Notes: generated from the sequence alone by a model not told the origin. A DNA stretch of 64,000 nucleotides from Fen-1258 sp964449775 (GCA_964449775.1 CAYVBQ010000006.1:62001-126000); one strand, 5' to 3'. Shown: positions 1 to 8,560, counted from the first letter of the stretch. Numbers and translations: made by a program.

Positions 1-560
1 TGTACGGCTACTCCAAACAATTATTCGATATTTGGATCAAGCGGAACGGTTTGATGGATAAAGTTGTTGGACTGAAATATTTCAATGTGTACGGACCTAA
101 TGAATATCATAAAGACGAAATGAGAAGTGTAGTTCACAAAGCTTTTGAGCAAGTGCGGGATACCGGTAAAGTCCGGCTGTTCAAATCGTACAAAGAAGAT
201 TATAAGGATGGCGAGCAACAGCGTGATTTTATCTATGTAAAAGACGCTGTTGATATGACCTTATTTTTTCTTGAGCACCCTGATAAGAACGGAATATTTA
301 ATGTAGGCACAGGACATGCGGCAACGTGGATTGAACTTGTAACTGCTTTGTTTGATTCAGTAGGAAAACCTGTTAACATTGAATTCATTGATATGCCGGA
401 AGATATTCGAGGGAAGTATCAATATTTTACAGAAGCGAATTTGCAAAAGATGAAAGATGCCGGCTACAATAAACCGATTATGAATGTCCGTGATGGCGTA
501 ATGGATTACGTTAAAAATTATCTCTTAAAAGATATTTATTTCGGAATGAGCAAAGGTTAG
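1..560 (+). CDS. hldD: ADP-L-glycero-D-manno-heptose 6-epimerase, 3' part (HldD/RfaD)
   Basis: The 5' end lies outside the window; reading starts in frame at base 3. HldD epimerises the ADP-activated heptose used for the inner core of lipopolysaccharide, so it is a cytosolic enzyme of outer-membrane synthesis. The first codons give YGYSK, the Tyr-x3-Lys catalytic pair of the extended short-chain dehydrogenase family. They are followed by KYFNVYGPNEYHK, the conserved HldD block, and by QQRDFIYVKDAV and FNVGTG, typical of NAD(P)-sugar epimerases. It ends in TAG one base before the next gene. Family assignment is secure; the missing N-terminus should hold the Rossmann glycine motif. Confidence 0.93.
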   Translation, partial: YGYSKQLFDIWIKRNGLMDKVVGLKYFNVYGPNEYHKDEMRSVVHKAFEQVRDTGKVRLFKSYKEDYKDGEQQRDFIYVKDAVDMTLFFLEHPDKNGIFNVGTGHAATWIELVTALFDSVGKPVNIEFIDMPEDIRGKYQYFTEANLQKMKDAGYNKPIMNVRDGVMDYVKNYLLKDIYFGMSKG

Positions 561-561
561 C

Positions 562-921
562 ATGATGCAATTAGAAAGTACAAAATCTCGAAGTGAATTT
601 AGGAAAAGGATCTATTTTTTCACTCTTAAGCTTATTGAGTTTATTGATCAACTTCCGAAGGATAATGTTTCGCAGAGGATCGGTGATGAATTGTTCGGCA
701 GCGGAACAAGCGTAATTAGTAATTATATCGAAGCATCGGCAGTATCTACAAAAAAAGAATTAGTCAGTTATACTATTGCATCGCTTAAATATGCAAACGA
801 AAGCAAACTCTGGCTTGCGCTCGTACGTGACAGCAAACGCGCAAAAGTAGAAAAAGTAAAATGGTTTTTAGACGAACTCGACGATATCTCTTCGATGCTT
901 GCCGCATCAATTAATCATTAA
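562..921 (+). CDS. Four-helix bundle protein (23S rRNA intervening-sequence protein family)
   Basis: A 119-residue all-helical protein of the four-helix-bundle family first noted inside 23S rRNA intervening sequences. Its molecular function is unknown. The conserved features are the GDELFGSGTSVISNYIEA segment (residues about 41-58) and the later KANESKLWL-like helix, here KYANESKLWL. Its ATG is two bases after the hldD stop, so the two are probably cotranscribed; a second ATG follows immediately at 565. In this phylum such genes are common single-gene passengers outside rRNA. Family call is confident, role is not. Confidence 0.85.
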   Translation: MMQLESTKSRSEFRKRIYFFTLKLIEFIDQLPKDNVSQRIGDELFGSGTSVISNYIEASAVSTKKELVSYTIASLKYANESKLWLALVRDSKRAKVEKVKWFLDELDDISSMLAASINH

Positions 922-928
922 AAAACTA

Positions 929-957
929 CCTCTCCTTTGAAGAGGGCAGGGGAGAGG
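929..957. repeat. Short inverted repeat carrying the ribosome-binding site of the Nudix gene
   Basis: Arms CCTCTCC (929-935) and GGAGAGG (951-957) are exact inverse complements around a 15-base loop. The right arm is also the Shine-Dalgarno sequence of the following GTG-started gene. The layout resembles a dispersed CTCTCC/GGAGAG repeat family; only one copy is seen here. Confidence 0.6.
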
Positions 958-959
958 CA

Positions 960-1418
960 GTGCAATTAGCAACTCTTTGTTATCTGATGGATGGTGAAAG
1001 AACTTTAATGCTTCACCGTACCAAGAAAAAAAACGATGTTCATGAAGGAAAGTGGAACGGTCTCGGCGGAAAGTTTGAAACAGGAGAAACACCTGAAGAA
1101 TGTGCAATTCGTGAAGTGAAGGAAGAGAGCGGTTTGTTGATGAAGAATCCGCGTATGCATGGCTTTATCACATTCCCGATGTTCGATGGAAAGAAAGATT
1201 GGTACGTGTTTCTTTTCACTGCAAGTAAGTTTGAAGGAGAACTAATTGATTCTCACGAAGGCAAACTCGAATGGATTCCAAACGAGGAACTTCTCAAACT
1301 AAATTTATGGGAAGGGGACAGGATCTTTATTCCCTGGTTATTCCAAGAAAAATTTTTTAGTGCTAAGTTTGTTTATGAAGATGGAAATTTAGTTAGCCAT
1401 TCAGTCGAGTTTTATTGA
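960..1418 (+). CDS. Nudix hydrolase, 8-oxo-dGTP diphosphatase-like
   Basis: A 152-residue Nudix protein. The complete Nudix box G-x5-E-x7-REV-x-EE-x-GL is visible around residues 36-58 (GGKFETGETPEEC followed by AIREVKEESGLL); the glutamates bind the metal for pyrophosphate hydrolysis. The N-terminal CYLMDGERTLMLHR and the following GKWNGLGGKFE resemble MutT/MTH1-type sanitising enzymes, so 8-oxo-dGTP hydrolysis is the likely but unproven reaction. Start is GTG at 960, preceded by GGAG with a five-base spacer; no in-frame ATG lies near. The ribosome-binding site sits in one arm of an inverted repeat. Confidence 0.85.
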   Translation: MQLATLCYLMDGERTLMLHRTKKKNDVHEGKWNGLGGKFETGETPEECAIREVKEESGLLMKNPRMHGFITFPMFDGKKDWYVFLFTASKFEGELIDSHEGKLEWIPNEELLKLNLWEGDRIFIPWLFQEKFFSAKFVYEDGNLVSHSVEFY

Positions 1419-1469
1419 TAACATGTAAGGATGCTAATAGATAAGTCTGGACATAATTCGGGAGAAAAA

Positions 1470-2051
1470 ATGTCTACCAATTGGAATTTGAACCAAGAAC
1501 AAACAGCAGTTGAAAATTTATTATATCAGCGTTTAATTATGTTCTTGATAGTTTTTTCGGTATTTGTTCTTGGTGCGGTAAATACACAAAGAAAAATTTT
1601 ATTCTTATCAATTCTTTCATTAGGTGTCATAATATGCTGGGTACTTACGTTTATCATAATAAGAACTGCTAAAAGAATAGATAATAAATCCGGCGGAAAA
1701 CTTATTCGTTTACTGCTTGGATATCTCGTACCGATCTTTTGTTCATTTTTATTAACAATAGCTTTGATTGTTGGTTCTTTTGGATTCGTTGATCCATATT
1801 TATTTAATGTTGATTTGAAACCGGTTCAGTTGGAAAATAAAGTTGATGAAATTAAAAATGAAATCAAGAATCAACTTAAACCGAAAGAAGATACTGCTTC
1901 AAAGAATTTCAAAAATATTGATAGTGTAATAGCGGGGAGTAATGCCGGAACTAAAACCGCTGGAACAAAAAAGAAGTCAACTTCCAATGAAGATAAAGAT
2001 TCAAAATATTTCAAGAGTATTGAAAGTATTATAAAAGAAAAAAAGAAATAA
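1470..2051 (+). CDS. Small membrane protein of unknown function
   Basis: Unrecognised protein of about 193 residues. The ATG at 1470 is chosen over one at 1431 because GGGAG lies just before it (about 1460-1464). Three hydrophobic segments are evident: LIMFLIVFSVFVLGAV, FLSILSLGVIICWVLTFII and LVPIFCSFLLTIALIVGSFG. A hydrophilic Lys/Ser/Asp-rich C-terminal half follows, in which a motif of the type KNFKNIDSVI / KYFKSIESII occurs twice (residues about 150-190), suggesting a short internal duplication. No enzymatic motif is visible. It follows the Nudix gene by about 50 bases and may share its transcript. Confidence 0.6.
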   Translation: MSTNWNLNQEQTAVENLLYQRLIMFLIVFSVFVLGAVNTQRKILFLSILSLGVIICWVLTFIIIRTAKRIDNKSGGKLIRLLLGYLVPIFCSFLLTIALIVGSFGFVDPYLFNVDLKPVQLENKVDEIKNEIKNQLKPKEDTASKNFKNIDSVIAGSNAGTKTAGTKKKSTSNEDKDSKYFKSIESIIKEKKK

Positions 2052-2099
2052 TATCATTTCTTAATAACTCACCTTACGCAGTCCACATGAAAAAACTTA

Positions 2100-2182
2100 G
2101 CCACTAAGGCACAAAGACACAAAATCTTCACAAAGTTTATGTTTTTCTTGGTGAAACCTTTGTGCCTTAGAGTCTTTGTGGC
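2100..2182. repeat. Imperfect inverted repeat, dispersed type
   Basis: The left part begins GCCACTAAGGCACAAAGACA and the right part ends CCTTAGAGTCTTTGTGGC; the two are imperfect inverse complements around an AT-rich centre. It fills the gap between two convergent genes and could form a long hairpin. It resembles a common intergenic repeat type of Bacteroidota-like genomes (from memory). No second copy was found in this window. Confidence 0.55.
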
Positions 2183-2216
2183 GAATCTTTCCTTTCTGCG
2201 TAACATGAGTTAATAA

Positions 2217-3008
2217 CTAAACTTTTCTTTTCAGAAATCCCAATATTAAATCATTAACGCATTCGGGATTTTCCAGCGGGGTCATATGTCCTGCCCGCGG
2301 AATAATCGCAAACTCTGAATGCGGAATTTTTTCAGACATCGGACGCATAACAGTTGGTGGAGTCAACTTATCAAAGGAGCCGCACAGAACTAAAGTTGGT
2401 ATTTTTATTTTGGGTAGGAATGATGTTGTATCTGTTCTACTCATTATTGCTATGATTGCACCTTTAACTCCTACCGGATTATTTTTATGTGATTTAGACA
2501 AAGTACTCAAAAACATTTCCTCATCTTCTACCGGAGTTTCTTCAGCAAAGCAATTTGTAACAAATGAGTCGATAAACTTTACAAAATCTCCTATGTCGAT
2601 CTGACTTATTCCGGCTGCACGTTTTAGTCTGGCAGCGTCATCGTCGGCTTCGGATTTAGTATCGCACAAGATCAATCCGGAGAATAAATCTTGGGCTTTT
2701 TCAACAGCACGGAGAGTTATATAACCGCCCATTGAGAGAGCGCATAAAATCGGTTTGTTCAACTGCAAATCTTTGATGATCGAGAACAGATCGTCAACGT
2801 AAGCTTCCATTGTGTATTGACCATCTCCGAGGGAACTTTCCCCAAGTCCGCGAATATCATAAGCAACACAGAAATATTTTTCTTTTAGAATGTTGATTTG
2901 ATTTTCCCACATTGAGTGATCATACGGAAATCCGTGAATGAAAATAATTGATCGATTCTTGTTATCACCAAATGTATGTACCGATAGACCATTAATCGTA
3001 TGCTTCAT
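2217..3008 (-). CDS. Alpha/beta-fold hydrolase
   Basis: A 263-residue alpha/beta hydrolase. The oxyanion motif is IHGFPYDHSMW (residues about 23-33). The nucleophile elbow reads ALSMGGY, so Ala replaces the first Gly of the usual G-x-S-x-G, a variant seen in this superfamily. The acid is probably Asp in SFDKLTPP and the base is His in AGHMTPLENP. These fit the carboxylesterase / 3-oxoadipate enol-lactonase group, but substrate cannot be inferred. No signal peptide, hence cytosolic. AAGGAAAG precedes the ATG. It stands alone and converges with the upstream membrane-protein gene. Confidence 0.85.
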   Translation of the reverse strand: MKHTINGLSVHTFGDNKNRSIIFIHGFPYDHSMWENQINILKEKYFCVAYDIRGLGESSLGDGQYTMEAYVDDLFSIIKDLQLNKPILCALSMGGYITLRAVEKAQDLFSGLILCDTKSEADDDAARLKRAAGISQIDIGDFVKFIDSFVTNCFAEETPVEDEEMFLSTLSKSHKNNPVGVKGAIIAIMSRTDTTSFLPKIKIPTLVLCGSFDKLTPPTVMRPMSEKIPHSEFAIIPRAGHMTPLENPECVNDLILGFLKRKV

Positions 3009-3120
3009 AACTTTCCTTTTTGTTGTTTTAATCGAAAGAATTCCTCGATCTGCTTATATTGCTTCAAGGGTACAATTTTATAACGAAGGTCGAGGATTAA
3101 GTACCTCGATCGAGTATTAA

Positions 3121-3160
3121 AAAAGCCCTTCCCTTTGGGAAGGGCTGGGATGGGCTTTTA
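3121..3160. repeat. Dispersed hairpin repeat, copy 1
   Basis: A perfect 10-bp stem (3124-3133 with 3137-3146) around a TTT loop, AGCCCTTCCC/GGGAAGGGCT, followed by a GGGATGGGCT tail. A close copy lies at 32537-32576 upstream of recN, so this is a dispersed element and not a gene-specific signal. It could still terminate transcription. Confidence 0.75.
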
Positions 3161-3290
3161 TTTTCCTTCAGTTGCTGATGACAAATTAGTTTACTTTCGG
3201 GTAAGTATCAAAAAATTCTTTCACGGCTTTAAACCTTGGCTTAAAATGAATTGTCAATAATGTGCAAACAAACAATAGAAGGAAACAATT

Positions 3291-4001
3291 ATGAAACAAA
3301 TTAAAATTTTGCTCGGCATGGTCGTTTTGTTATCATTGCCGGTTTTTTACTTCACTGGTTGTAGCGAGAAAAGCGAAGTGAATTCTCCTAATCAGTTGAA
3401 TTTCGAATCTCCTATAATGGCAATCATTGATTTCAATGACACACAAAACGGCATTGAAGATGCAACACTGGAAACGGGTATGACTTTAAGTCCATCATTA
3501 TTCTCATACAGTTTTATCAATGATAAAAACTTTACACCTGGTAACAGTCCAATGATGGGAATGGTTGCAGGCAATATGTGGATGGGGCGTTTCGATTGGG
3601 GTAAACATCTGGGATTTTTATTTCGCAAATTAAATCTTACCGAGGCTCAAAAAACTGAGATTGGTGATCTCTTAAAAGCTTATCATGATAACTTGAAACC
3701 ACTTATTGAGAAAATGCGTGAGATTATTAAACCAATTATTGATGCGGCAAATGTTGAACGTAAAAAAATTGTTGAGGATCTAAAAGCTGGAATTATAAAT
3801 CGAGCGGAAGCAATGAAACAACTTGCAGATTTAAATAAGAAAACACGAACTCTAATTGATGCTAATCCGGATGTTAAAATAATTAAAGACAGCATATGCA
3901 AGCTGAGAACAGATTTATTTACAAATATTGCAGCCAAACTTACTGCGGAACAATTAAAAATTTGGACAGATGCGGTTTCTAAAATTAAAAGTCCTTGTTG
4001 A
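3291..4001 (+). CDS. Lipoprotein with LTxxQ (Spy/CpxP-like) motifs
   Basis: A 236-residue predicted lipoprotein. The signal sequence MKQIKILLGMVVLLSLPVFY ends at the lipobox FTGC (Cys24). After a linker of about 75 residues there is a mostly helical region with LTEAQ near residue 115 and LTAEQ near 220, the LTxxQ motif of the Spy/CpxP family of periplasmic chaperone or envelope-stress proteins. Motif spacing is wider than in Spy and the N-terminal region is unrelated, so a chaperone role is inference. AAGGAAAC precedes the ATG. A strong terminator follows, so it is probably monocistronic. Confidence 0.7.
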   Translation: MKQIKILLGMVVLLSLPVFYFTGCSEKSEVNSPNQLNFESPIMAIIDFNDTQNGIEDATLETGMTLSPSLFSYSFINDKNFTPGNSPMMGMVAGNMWMGRFDWGKHLGFLFRKLNLTEAQKTEIGDLLKAYHDNLKPLIEKMREIIKPIIDAANVERKKIVEDLKAGIINRAEAMKQLADLNKKTRTLIDANPDVKIIKDSICKLRTDLFTNIAAKLTAEQLKIWTDAVSKIKSPC

Positions 4002-4019
4002 TAATTATTCTTTCAAAGA

Positions 4020-4049
4020 AAAAGCCCTCATAAAAGTGAGGGCTTTTTT
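4020..4049 (+). terminator. Rho-independent terminator of the LTxxQ lipoprotein gene
   Basis: Stem AAAAGCCCTCA / TGAGGGCTTTT (4020-4030 with 4037-4047), six-base loop and a T-run to 4049. The A-rich left side means it could also act on minus-strand transcripts arriving from rtcB. Confidence 0.88.
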
Positions 4050-4072
4050 GTCGCCCCAATTCCAAGTTTGAA

Positions 4073-4165
4073 ATAGTAGAGATTTTTATATTACATACCA
4101 AAACACGATAGGTCCAACACAATGTCCGGTTGGATTATTTCTATCATGAATTTCAATCGTTGATT
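4073..4165 (-). pseudogene. Decayed 3' tail of a second DUF5916 gene
   Basis: Read on the minus strand this stretch encodes EIHDRNNP and then, after a frameshift, YKNLYYF. The intact DUF5916 gene at 6191-8344 ends with NEIHDRNNP ... IKYLYYF, and the nucleotide match at both blocks is obvious (for example a shared GAAATTCATGAT). About 95 bases survive, with one in-frame stop and at least one indel, and no start. It lies directly downstream of rtcB in the same orientation as the intact gene, so archease-rtcB sits between an intact DUF5916 gene and this scar. Confidence 0.75.
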
Positions 4166-4187
4166 GAAAAATATAAATAAGTAAAGA

Positions 4188-5642
4188 TCAACCTTTTATC
4201 ACTCCGACCGGTCTAAGCTTTGCAACCTTTGTGCTTATACCGGCATCATGCATTATCTCCACAACTTCAGACACATCTTTATAAGCACTTGGCATTTCTT
4301 CGGCAATTGTTTTATATCCTTTAGCTTGAATAACGATTCCACTTTTTGAGAGTTCTTCAATTAAATTTCTTCCTTTGGCATTTTTCAATGCTTGGTGACG
4401 GCTTTGTAATCTACCTGCACCGTGACAAGAACTTCCGAAAGTATCTTCCATCGCTTTTTCTGTTCCAAGGGTAACGAAAGAATATCTTCCCATATCGCCG
4501 GGAATCAAAACCGGTTGACCAACCGGACGATACTTAACCGGAATTTGATTGCTATTTGCCGGAAAAGCCCGGGTTGCCCCCTTGCGGTGAACACAAACTT
4601 CTTTTTTCTTTCCATCAATCATATGTTCTTCAATTTTTGCAATATTATGACAAACATCGTAAATCAGATGAAATCCAAGATCAGATTCTGAGAGGTTGAA
4701 CGTTTCCTTAAGACACTTTTTTGCAAGATGCATAATAATTTGGCGATTATTCCATGCATAGTTAGCGGCACAACGCATAGCGGACAGATATTCTTGCCCT
4801 TCTTTAGATTTAACCGGCGTACATGCAAGTTGTTTATCCGGAAGATTGAATCCGTATTTCTTCTCGGCTTTAACTAAAATTTTTAAATAGTCATCGCATA
4901 TTTGATAACCTAATCCGCGTGAACCGGTGTGAATCTGAAGAACAATCTGTCCTTCAAAAAGACCGAAGATGTTCGCTGCAAATTCATCATAAATTTTTTC
5001 CACTACATCAACTTCCAGAAAATGATTTCCGGAACCAAGAGTTCCTGTTTGATCCAAACCTCTCTCAATTGCCCGGTCACTCACAAATTCAGGGTCGGCA
5101 TTTTTTAACTTTCCGTTCTCTTCTGTGAATTGAAGATCTTCTTGAAAACCGAAACCATTTTCGATTGCCCACTCAGAACCGTTAATTAAAATTCTTTTTG
5201 TTTCGGTTGCCGAAAGTTTTTTGATTGCGCCGCTGGAGCCTACTCCCGTGGGAATATTTCTGAAAAGATTTTCAACAAGTTTTTGGATTCTATCTTTAAT
5301 CGGTTCATATTCAAGTGATGTTCTTGCAAGGCGGACACCGCAATTTATATCGTACCCAACACCGCCGGGTGAAATTACTCCTTCTTCTAAGTCTGTTGCG
5401 GCAACGCCTCCAATCGGAAATCCATAACCCCAATGAATATCGGGCATCGCAAGACTGTATTTTTGAATACCGGGTAAGTGTGCAACATTTATAACTTGTT
5501 TCAACGCTTCATCATTTTGTAACGATGTTTTCAACATCTGCTCGGATGTGTAAATCCTTCCGGGCACAAGCATTCCGTTTCTCTTCGGAATTTCCCAGAG
5601 GCAGTCTGTAATCTTTTCGAGTTCGATTCCACTTACATTCAT
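4188..5642 (-). CDS. rtcB: RNA-splicing ligase RtcB
   Basis: RtcB joins 2',3'-cyclic phosphate (or 3'-phosphate) and 5'-OH RNA ends using GTP and Mn2+, in RNA repair or tRNA splicing. Family motifs are all present: GVGYDINCGVR (metal-binding Asp and Cys), GSGNHFLEV, IHTGSRGLGY, HRKGATRAFP and SSCHGAGR near the C-terminus, whose His carries the GMP intermediate. The 484-residue length is normal. The ATG at 5642, preceded by GGGAG five bases away, is preferred to a TTG four codons upstream. Its partner archease is just upstream, about 63 bases away, supporting a two-gene operon. Confidence 0.96.
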   Translation of the reverse strand: MNVSGIELEKITDCLWEIPKRNGMLVPGRIYTSEQMLKTSLQNDEALKQVINVAHLPGIQKYSLAMPDIHWGYGFPIGGVAATDLEEGVISPGGVGYDINCGVRLARTSLEYEPIKDRIQKLVENLFRNIPTGVGSSGAIKKLSATETKRILINGSEWAIENGFGFQEDLQFTEENGKLKNADPEFVSDRAIERGLDQTGTLGSGNHFLEVDVVEKIYDEFAANIFGLFEGQIVLQIHTGSRGLGYQICDDYLKILVKAEKKYGFNLPDKQLACTPVKSKEGQEYLSAMRCAANYAWNNRQIIMHLAKKCLKETFNLSESDLGFHLIYDVCHNIAKIEEHMIDGKKKEVCVHRKGATRAFPANSNQIPVKYRPVGQPVLIPGDMGRYSFVTLGTEKAMEDTFGSSCHGAGRLQSRHQALKNAKGRNLIEELSKSGIVIQAKGYKTIAEEMPSAYKDVSEVVEIMHDAGISTKVAKLRPVGVIKG

Positions 5643-5705
5643 ATTTTCTCCCAACTTTTCTAATTTGAATCAGCTAAATGCTGAGAGCTGACAGCCGACA
5701 GCTAT

Positions 5706-6131
5706 TCATATATCAAAAACAATTCTGGTAGAATATTCATCACCATTTTTTTCAATCTTCATCTGATGAAAGGTAACTGCCTTTATCTCTTCTTTGAGAT
5801 GATGAAAGTTTTTATCAAAAGGTTCTCCAAGAATTGTGATGAATAATTTATTCGATTTTTCTTCGGATAAAAATTCTATCTTTTTTACCGAATTAAATAC
5901 CCAGTGTTTTGTGCTCAATAGAAAATTTAATTCAGACAATAATTGAACAAGTAATTCTTCAAAACTATCTGCGCTAAGGGAAATTGTATGCTCATCGGTC
6001 GGAAATGAATCTTCAATTTCTAAAGCAGCATCTCGCCAAGCGTAACAAGAAATTGAGAATAAATCTTCAATAGAATTTGCCGAGATTTCAACGGCAATGT
6101 CTGCAGTGTGTTCAATGAATTGGTACGGCAT
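5706..6131 (-). CDS. Archease, RtcB activating protein
   Basis: A 141-residue archease. The family hallmark EHTADIAVE is at residues 7-15, EIKAVTFHQM at about 113-122, and the chain ends in an Asp near the C-terminus (VFDI), which with the first Asp forms the metal site in known archeases. Archease speeds guanylylation of RtcB and allows multiple turnover, so adjacency to rtcB is functionally meaningful. The start is fixed by the N-terminal family motif. Unusually, a terminator hairpin of the preceding gene ends directly against this ATG and no Shine-Dalgarno sequence is present. Confidence 0.93.
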   Translation of the reverse strand: MPYQFIEHTADIAVEISANSIEDLFSISCYAWRDAALEIEDSFPTDEHTISLSADSFEELLVQLLSELNFLLSTKHWVFNSVKKIEFLSEEKSNKLFITILGEPFDKNFHHLKEEIKAVTFHQMKIEKNGDEYSTRIVFDI

Positions 6132-6157
6132 AAAAAATCCCGCCTAGTGGCGGGATT
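6132..6157 (-). terminator. Terminator hairpin abutting the archease start codon
   Basis: On the minus strand the stem is AATCCCGCC / GGCGGGATT (6149-6157 with 6136-6144, four-base loop) followed by a run of six T that ends at the archease ATG (6129-6131). It should end DUF5916 transcripts. It also occupies the whole leader of archease, leaving no room for a promoter between them. Confidence 0.85.
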
Positions 6158-6190
6158 AATTTACAAATGTTTATTGACTTTGAAAAGAGA

Positions 6191-8344
6191 TTAGAAGTAG
6201 TAGAGATATTTTATTTTGAATACTGAAACCCGGTCTGTCATATCCATCGTTCTGTTGGGATTGTTACGATCATGAATTTCATTGAGAGCAAGATAGATCC
6301 AACTCTTTGGTGAAAACTGATATGAGAACAGTGCACCGAGGAAAATCCTTTCCATCTTATTAGTTGATCTTAAAAACACATTATCAACATACATGTAAAA
6401 GTTGAGATCATTGATCGGGGTGAAAGAAAACCATGGACGTGCATTGTATGTAATTTCTTCAATGTTATTGTTGGGGTTTCCTTCAAGCCACATATCATAA
6501 GAAGTTCCAATCTGCAATATGTCAGCCACTTTCCATGATGCTTCAGCCCCCAACCAACTATAGAAGGCGAGATAATCTCTTGAAAAATTATAAGATCTAT
6601 TGTAACCGCCGTAAACATTCGCGTTCCACTTTGGATTTATATTAAACCAGGTGCTAAAGTTGATCTGAGCTAAGGTGTATTTTCTATCCAGGTCCTTCGA
6701 GTTTGTTGCTTGAAAATTTACCTCATAACCCCAGTTAGATCTGAATTGCATATTAATTCCAACCACTCCGCCATAATCTGTAAAATTATCTACCTTTTCG
6801 TAATTGAGAATAGGTCCGATATACATCATGATTTGAGATATTGCACTTTCTTTGAAATACCAAGTCGGTCCGGTTAATCCTACAAATTCAGCAGTTCCTT
6901 TCCACGGGACATATCCTATCTGGTCTATATTAAATTTTTCTCCAATGTATCTACTTCTGATTCCAGTAACCCAGGTTTCTCCGAAGTTCATAAATCCAAT
7001 CGAACCGGCAAAATCACCCTCTGAATTTTTTACCGAACGGGCAATTTGATAAGCTAACTGCCAATCAGAATTTCTAAATGCACCGTCAATATCAATAACT
7101 CCGTAAGTATCATTTGATGTTTTTTTGCCGACAAATAAAACTCCAACGCTTGAATTATCAAAAACTTGTTTTTTTATTCTGCCTGAAAGAAATAATGCTG
7201 AAGGTTCTACACCTTTACTTCCAGTGTAATCAGTGTATTCTGTTTCTTGAGTTCGTGCAGCAAAGCCACCATATTCCCAATCATCTATTCTTCCAAATGC
7301 TTTTGCACCAAAAGTAAGTGGAACTTCTTGCCCGTCGGGTAGTTTCTTCCCAATTCTCCTTGAATACAGTAATTCCAGTGGTCTATAAAAACCGGAATTT
7401 CTTTGCGCCCCTGAAGGAGTAAAAATTTCATTTCCTTGAATGAAAAACGGTCGTCGTTCCGAAAAAAAAGTTTCATAACGAGAGATATTAAAATTAAATG
7501 GATCAGCTTCAATTTGTGCAAAATCGGGATTTGCTGTTGCTTGAACAGTTAATTGCGGTGAGGGATTATAAAAAATATCTAAGCCGGCTTTCGGGTCAAC
7601 TTTGTATTTATTATTCCCGAGATAATTTATCTTACCGAAAGCAACCGGATACAATTCTAAGTTCAATCCTTTTATTGAAGGGCGAAAATCTTCGAATACT
7701 AATTTCCCGAATTTTGAAATTCTTTGTCCTTCATTCTGTTCATATTCACACCAATAAAGATCTTCTGTTAGAGCTGGGATCCAGCGGTCAAAATCCAATC
7801 CCCATTCAGTTAATTTTTCGTTGTATTGAATTGATTTATATGGAATTTCAATTTCTACTACATAGCCCCAATCATAAATTTTTGAATCTGAGAACCAGAT
7901 TCCGTCCCAACTATAATCACGGTTTCGTGCATCATCAAGAAGACGGCAATCCGCACGGGTCCCGGCGGCGTTCACGGCAAATTTATAAGCTGTTTGCTTA
8001 TCACCGAACGTATCCAGCATTATTGAAACTACATCGCCGCCCATATCATCAAGTTTTCCGGTATTCTGTTGTATGTTCTGCTTTTCATCGTAACATACAA
8101 TTAAGCAATAGAGAGCTGTCTCAGTGGTTAATACTTTAGCATAACTTCTATTAGTCGGCGGCTTTCCATAAAATGGCTTGAGCTGAAAAAACTCGGTCGC
8201 CGAGTCTGCCTTACTCCATGCTTCGTCAATAATACCGTCAATTTTGATTGGTGAGTCAATCTTTTTGATTACCAAAACTTTTTCTTTGTTTGAAGCGAAG
8301 AGAATTATCGGTATCAGAAATAAAACAGTAAGGAATTTTTTCAT
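6191..8344 (-). CDS. DUF5916 outer-membrane protein with N-terminal CBM9-like domain
   Basis: A 717-residue exported protein. It has a signal peptide (MKKFLTVLFLIPIILFAS), then a carbohydrate-binding-module-9-like beta-sandwich (about 30-215; IDGIIDEAWSKAD and YVVEIEIPYKSIQY are typical), then the DUF5916 region with QATANPDFAQIEADP and NISRYETFFSERRPFFIQGNE. The remainder has alternating aromatic strands and ends in YLYYF, consistent with an outer-membrane beta-barrel. Function of the family is unknown; a surface glycan or oligosaccharide role is only suggested by the CBM9 fold. A terminator follows at 6132-6157, and a tail remnant of a paralogue lies at 4073-4165. Confidence 0.88.
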   Translation of the reverse strand: MKKFLTVLFLIPIILFASNKEKVLVIKKIDSPIKIDGIIDEAWSKADSATEFFQLKPFYGKPPTNRSYAKVLTTETALYCLIVCYDEKQNIQQNTGKLDDMGGDVVSIMLDTFGDKQTAYKFAVNAAGTRADCRLLDDARNRDYSWDGIWFSDSKIYDWGYVVEIEIPYKSIQYNEKLTEWGLDFDRWIPALTEDLYWCEYEQNEGQRISKFGKLVFEDFRPSIKGLNLELYPVAFGKINYLGNNKYKVDPKAGLDIFYNPSPQLTVQATANPDFAQIEADPFNFNISRYETFFSERRPFFIQGNEIFTPSGAQRNSGFYRPLELLYSRRIGKKLPDGQEVPLTFGAKAFGRIDDWEYGGFAARTQETEYTDYTGSKGVEPSALFLSGRIKKQVFDNSSVGVLFVGKKTSNDTYGVIDIDGAFRNSDWQLAYQIARSVKNSEGDFAGSIGFMNFGETWVTGIRSRYIGEKFNIDQIGYVPWKGTAEFVGLTGPTWYFKESAISQIMMYIGPILNYEKVDNFTDYGGVVGINMQFRSNWGYEVNFQATNSKDLDRKYTLAQINFSTWFNINPKWNANVYGGYNRSYNFSRDYLAFYSWLGAEASWKVADILQIGTSYDMWLEGNPNNNIEEITYNARPWFSFTPINDLNFYMYVDNVFLRSTNKMERIFLGALFSYQFSPKSWIYLALNEIHDRNNPNRTMDMTDRVSVFKIKYLYYF

Positions 8345-8560
8345 TATATCTCTCTTTTATTGTTCTGAACTTTAGACGATTAGTTTAAAAGAAAAGTTAC
8401 GGAAAGTGAGTTATTTTTTTTTATTGAGAGAGGACTACAACTTTTCAGCTATTCTCTAAAAAAGCAACAAATTAGAACCACAAGAGAACTGCTTTAGAGA
8501 TTTTAGTTAGAATTGATTCTGAATCGGTTTGTTAGTATGTTTTTCTTGGTTAGAGGTGAC

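Noticed and set aside
7498..8139. 213-codon open frame on the plus strand inside the DUF5916 gene
   Set aside because: It is antisense to a protein with clear family motifs and its own translation has no recognisable domain or start signal.
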